Source: Magnetospirillum sp. 15-1 (GTDB taxonomy: Bacteria; Pseudomonadota; Alphaproteobacteria; Rhodospirillales; Magnetospirillaceae). Taken from it: a DNA stretch of 64,000 bases. Of this stretch, positions 63,971 through 64,000 are shown in pieces. The notes under the pieces were generated by a model, which saw only the letters and a list, made by a program, of their open reading frames with translations, did no database searches and was not told the DNA's origin. Made by a program: the position numbers and the translations under genes. The stretch spans positions 17,054-81,053 of the forward strand of contig NZ_FXXN01000023.1 in NCBI RefSeq assembly GCF_900184795.1, written 5' to 3'. How positions within the stretch are numbered: position 1 is the first letter of the stretch; every line of letters starts with the position of its first letter.

Positions 63971-64000
63971 AGTTTAGCACGAACCTCACTCCCCCTCCCC

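Noticed and set aside
1-64000. Magnetosome genes, prophage or secretion islands
   Set aside because: Nothing in the window resembles mam/mms genes, phage structural genes or conjugation genes; apart from the DUF559 repeat unit there is no sign of a mobile element.

Overview
The window is GC-rich, densely coded alphaproteobacterial chromosome. The gene set points to a microaerophilic, metabolically flexible member of the Rhodospirillales, most like Magnetospirillum: a seven-gene periplasmic nitrate reductase operon, form II RuBisCO next to phosphoribulokinase, oxygen-independent HemN, FeoABC iron uptake, B12-dependent ribonucleotide reductase, and the alphaproteobacterial families TrcR (DUF1013), NDUFA12 and DUF2155. 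The genus is an inference from gene content. No magnetosome gene, rRNA, tRNA, CRISPR array or prophage was seen.

Layout. 1-8543: end of a quinone oxidoreductase, trcR, a divergent AsmA/YhdP-like envelope gene, then a tightly coupled glnE-bcp-DUF455 unit. 8607-14897: napFDAGHBC on the minus strand, with an FNR/FixK-type box upstream. 15039-22790: a PAS-GGDEF-EAL protein, nudC, cbbM-prk, a dCMP deaminase, hemN and an unknown gene. 22918-27724: RNase T2, a thiS-thiG fusion followed by a 32-residue membrane protein and a hydrolase, and a binding protein translationally coupled to a histidine kinase. 27876-45326: pieces of the alphaproteobacterial aroQ-accB-accC / aat-DUF2155 / mlaD-NDUFA12 neighbourhood, separated by feoABC, a methyltransferase, nagB with a GH4 glycosidase, a PAS kinase, a membrane glycosyltransferase, a chemoreceptor and a DMT transporter.

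45327-49439: nrdJ, with two NrdR-type boxes around its likely promoter. 49510-55558: a stress-type region in which three promoters share one 11-bp-spaced direct repeat. It holds a trehalose operon (a membrane-anchored OtsA, OtsB and a GH15 enzyme), a glycine-zipper lipoprotein, a BON-domain lipoprotein and a 72-residue unknown. 55559-60258: terminators, a possible sRNA, small proteins, a periplasmic binding protein, a TlpA-like thioredoxin, DUF1127, RidA and a diguanylate cyclase. 60421-63520: paaI-thiolase-paaK of phenylacetate breakdown behind a palindromic operator. 63528-64000: a DUF559 gene bracketed by inverted copies of a GC-rich palindromic repeat.

How it fits together: nitrate respiration, anaerobic haem synthesis, carbon fixation and ferrous iron uptake suit life at low oxygen. 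Trehalose metabolism and the small envelope lipoproteins look like a locally clustered stress response driven by one shared cis element, which is the most interesting unexplained signal here.
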